Both the position numbers and the translations under genes were made by a program. Source: Dorea sp. CAG:317 (lineage in GTDB: Bacteria > Bacillota > Clostridia > Lachnospirales > Lachnospiraceae). From it: a stretch of 23,198 nucleotides of DNA. The notes below the pieces were generated by a model that saw only the letters and a list, made by a program, of their open reading frames with translations, was not told the DNA's origin and ran no database searches. Numbering within the stretch: position 1 is the stretch's first letter; each line of letters begins with the position of its first letter. This document shows, in pieces, positions 22,468 to 23,198 of the stretch. Location of the stretch: contig FR892661.1 in NCBI GenBank assembly GCA_000433535.1, forward strand, positions 62,383 to 85,580, read 5' to 3'.

Positions 22468-23198
22468 TTATTTTTTGTACTCGCAAGCTTCATTTTCCTT
22501 TGGAAGCACCATCTGAAACGTAGTTCCCCAGGCTCCGGATTTTAATACTCTTACATTTCCTCCCTGTTCCTCTAAGATCTTCCTTACCAGATAAAGACCT
22601 ACGCCGGCACCTTCCAAGCCAGTTCTCTCTGCCTCTTTCCCACGGTAAAACCGTTGAAAGATATTCGTATACTCCTTCTTATCAATCCCCATTCCCTGGT
22701 CTTCTACTTCCACGGAGATATAAGATATATATGGCTCTACCCGAATCTTCACCCGGGAACCTTCCGGTGAATATTTCACACTGTTTTCAATCACATTGGC
22801 AAATGCTTCTGCTGTCCATTTCACATCGCAACATACACTTATATCTTGAAATTCTTCCATCTCTATCTCGATATGCTTTTCATTTGCCTTCAAATAGACG
22901 CCATTGACAGCACGGATCAATGTTTCTTTCAGACTTGTATACTCCGGCGCAAGGTGAACCATCCCGCGTTCCAGACGAGACAATTGAAATAATGTCTCTA
23001 AAAGGCTATGCAGCTTTTTTACTTCCTTCTGTGCCCGCTCCAAAAATTCTTGTTTTTCTGCCTCGGTTGTCTGTGTGTCCTGCAAAAGTTCCAGACTCAT
23101 GTGAATTGCTGAGATTGGAGTCTTGATCTGGTGCGAAATATCTGTCACCAATTCATTTGTTCTTTCCTTTTCTTCTACAAGCTGTTCCTTGATGACAC
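22468..23198 (-). CDS. Sensor histidine kinase, C-terminal part (5' end beyond window)
   Basis: Two-component sensor; only the catalytic part is visible, and the frame remains open to the window edge, so the N-terminal sensor/membrane region is missing. Visible in order: a coiled region (KEQLVEEKERTNELV); the dimerisation H-box DISHQIKTPISAIHMSLELL, whose His is the phosphorylation site; N-box NVIENSVKYSP; G1 VEDQGMGI; F-box IFQRFYRG; and G2 GAGVGLYLV. It matches the HisKA + HATPase_c type. It lies upstream of the ABC ATPase and permease in the same direction, as in peptide-sensing resistance modules. A partner response regulator is not in the window and, if present, should lie upstream beyond 23198. 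Confidence 0.95.
   Translation of the reverse strand, partial: VIKEQLVEEKERTNELVTDISHQIKTPISAIHMSLELLQDTQTTEAEKQEFLERAQKEVKKLHSLLETLFQLSRLERGMVHLAPEYTSLKETLIRAVNGVYLKANEKHIEIEMEEFQDISVCCDVKWTAEAFANVIENSVKYSPEGSRVKIRVEPYISYISVEVEDQGMGIDKKEYTNIFQRFYRGKEAERTGLEGAGVGLYLVRKILEEQGGNVRVLKSGAWGTTFQMVLPKENEACEYKK

Noticed and set aside
22457..22470. TAACAA/TTGTTA inverted repeat considered as a terminator after the histidine kinase
   Set aside because: The stem is only 6 bp and A/T-rich with a 2-nt loop, so it cannot form a good termination hairpin; an operator is more likely.

Overview
The window looks like the chromosome of a low-to-mid GC Firmicute, most likely a Clostridia/Lachnospiraceae-type gut anaerobe. 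The basis is strong AGGAGG-type ribosome sites, tightly packed operons, an ECF importer, a Gram-positive RND pump and FtsX-type ABC exporters; the family-level placement is inference. I see no rRNA, tRNA, CRISPR array, intact insertion sequence or phage gene.

Region 1 (1-6267, minus strand) is a five-gene operon led by a very large RND-family exporter, followed by a small HD hydrolase of the alarmone-hydrolase type, free methionine-(R)-sulfoxide reductase, a HAD phosphatase/mutase and a SIR2 deacylase. The pump carries a coiled-coil insertion of about 250 residues in its docking subdomain. Its promoter abuts, -35 to -35, the promoter of the divergent SDR reductase gene (6400-7134). After the SDR lies a 307-bp stretch with 10-bp-phased TTAAG repeats, two perfect hairpins and a strong terminator, possibly an uncharacterised small RNA.

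Region 2 (7442-11658) is a divergent sugar/polyol locus. A DeoR-family repressor and a fructose-6-phosphate-aldolase-type transaldolase read right; an FGGY (xylulokinase-like) kinase and a zinc polyol dehydrogenase read left. The 178-bp divergent region holds two good promoters and repeated TTTCG/CGAAA operator elements.

Region 3 (11781-18740, minus strand) is the most distinctive part: a compact seven-gene operon that looks like a complete nucleoside import-and-catabolism unit. The first gene is a LacI-type regulator fused to a ribokinase-like domain with a rearranged anion-hole motif (GGAD instead of GAGD/AAGD). It is coupled through ATGA to a normal ribokinase, then an ECF S component, EcfT, two ECF ATPases (one without a recognisable LSGGQ signature) and a nucleoside hydrolase. 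The proposed flow is import of a (ribo)nucleoside, cleavage to base plus ribose, then ribose phosphorylation, with a regulator that may sense ribose or the kinase product directly.

Region 4 (18741-23198) starts with a 462-bp gene-free stretch. It is followed on the minus strand by a sensor histidine kinase (cut by the window edge), an ABC ATPase and an 837-residue duplicated FtsX permease, resembling a peptide-sensing/resistance module. Any partner response regulator would lie beyond 23198.
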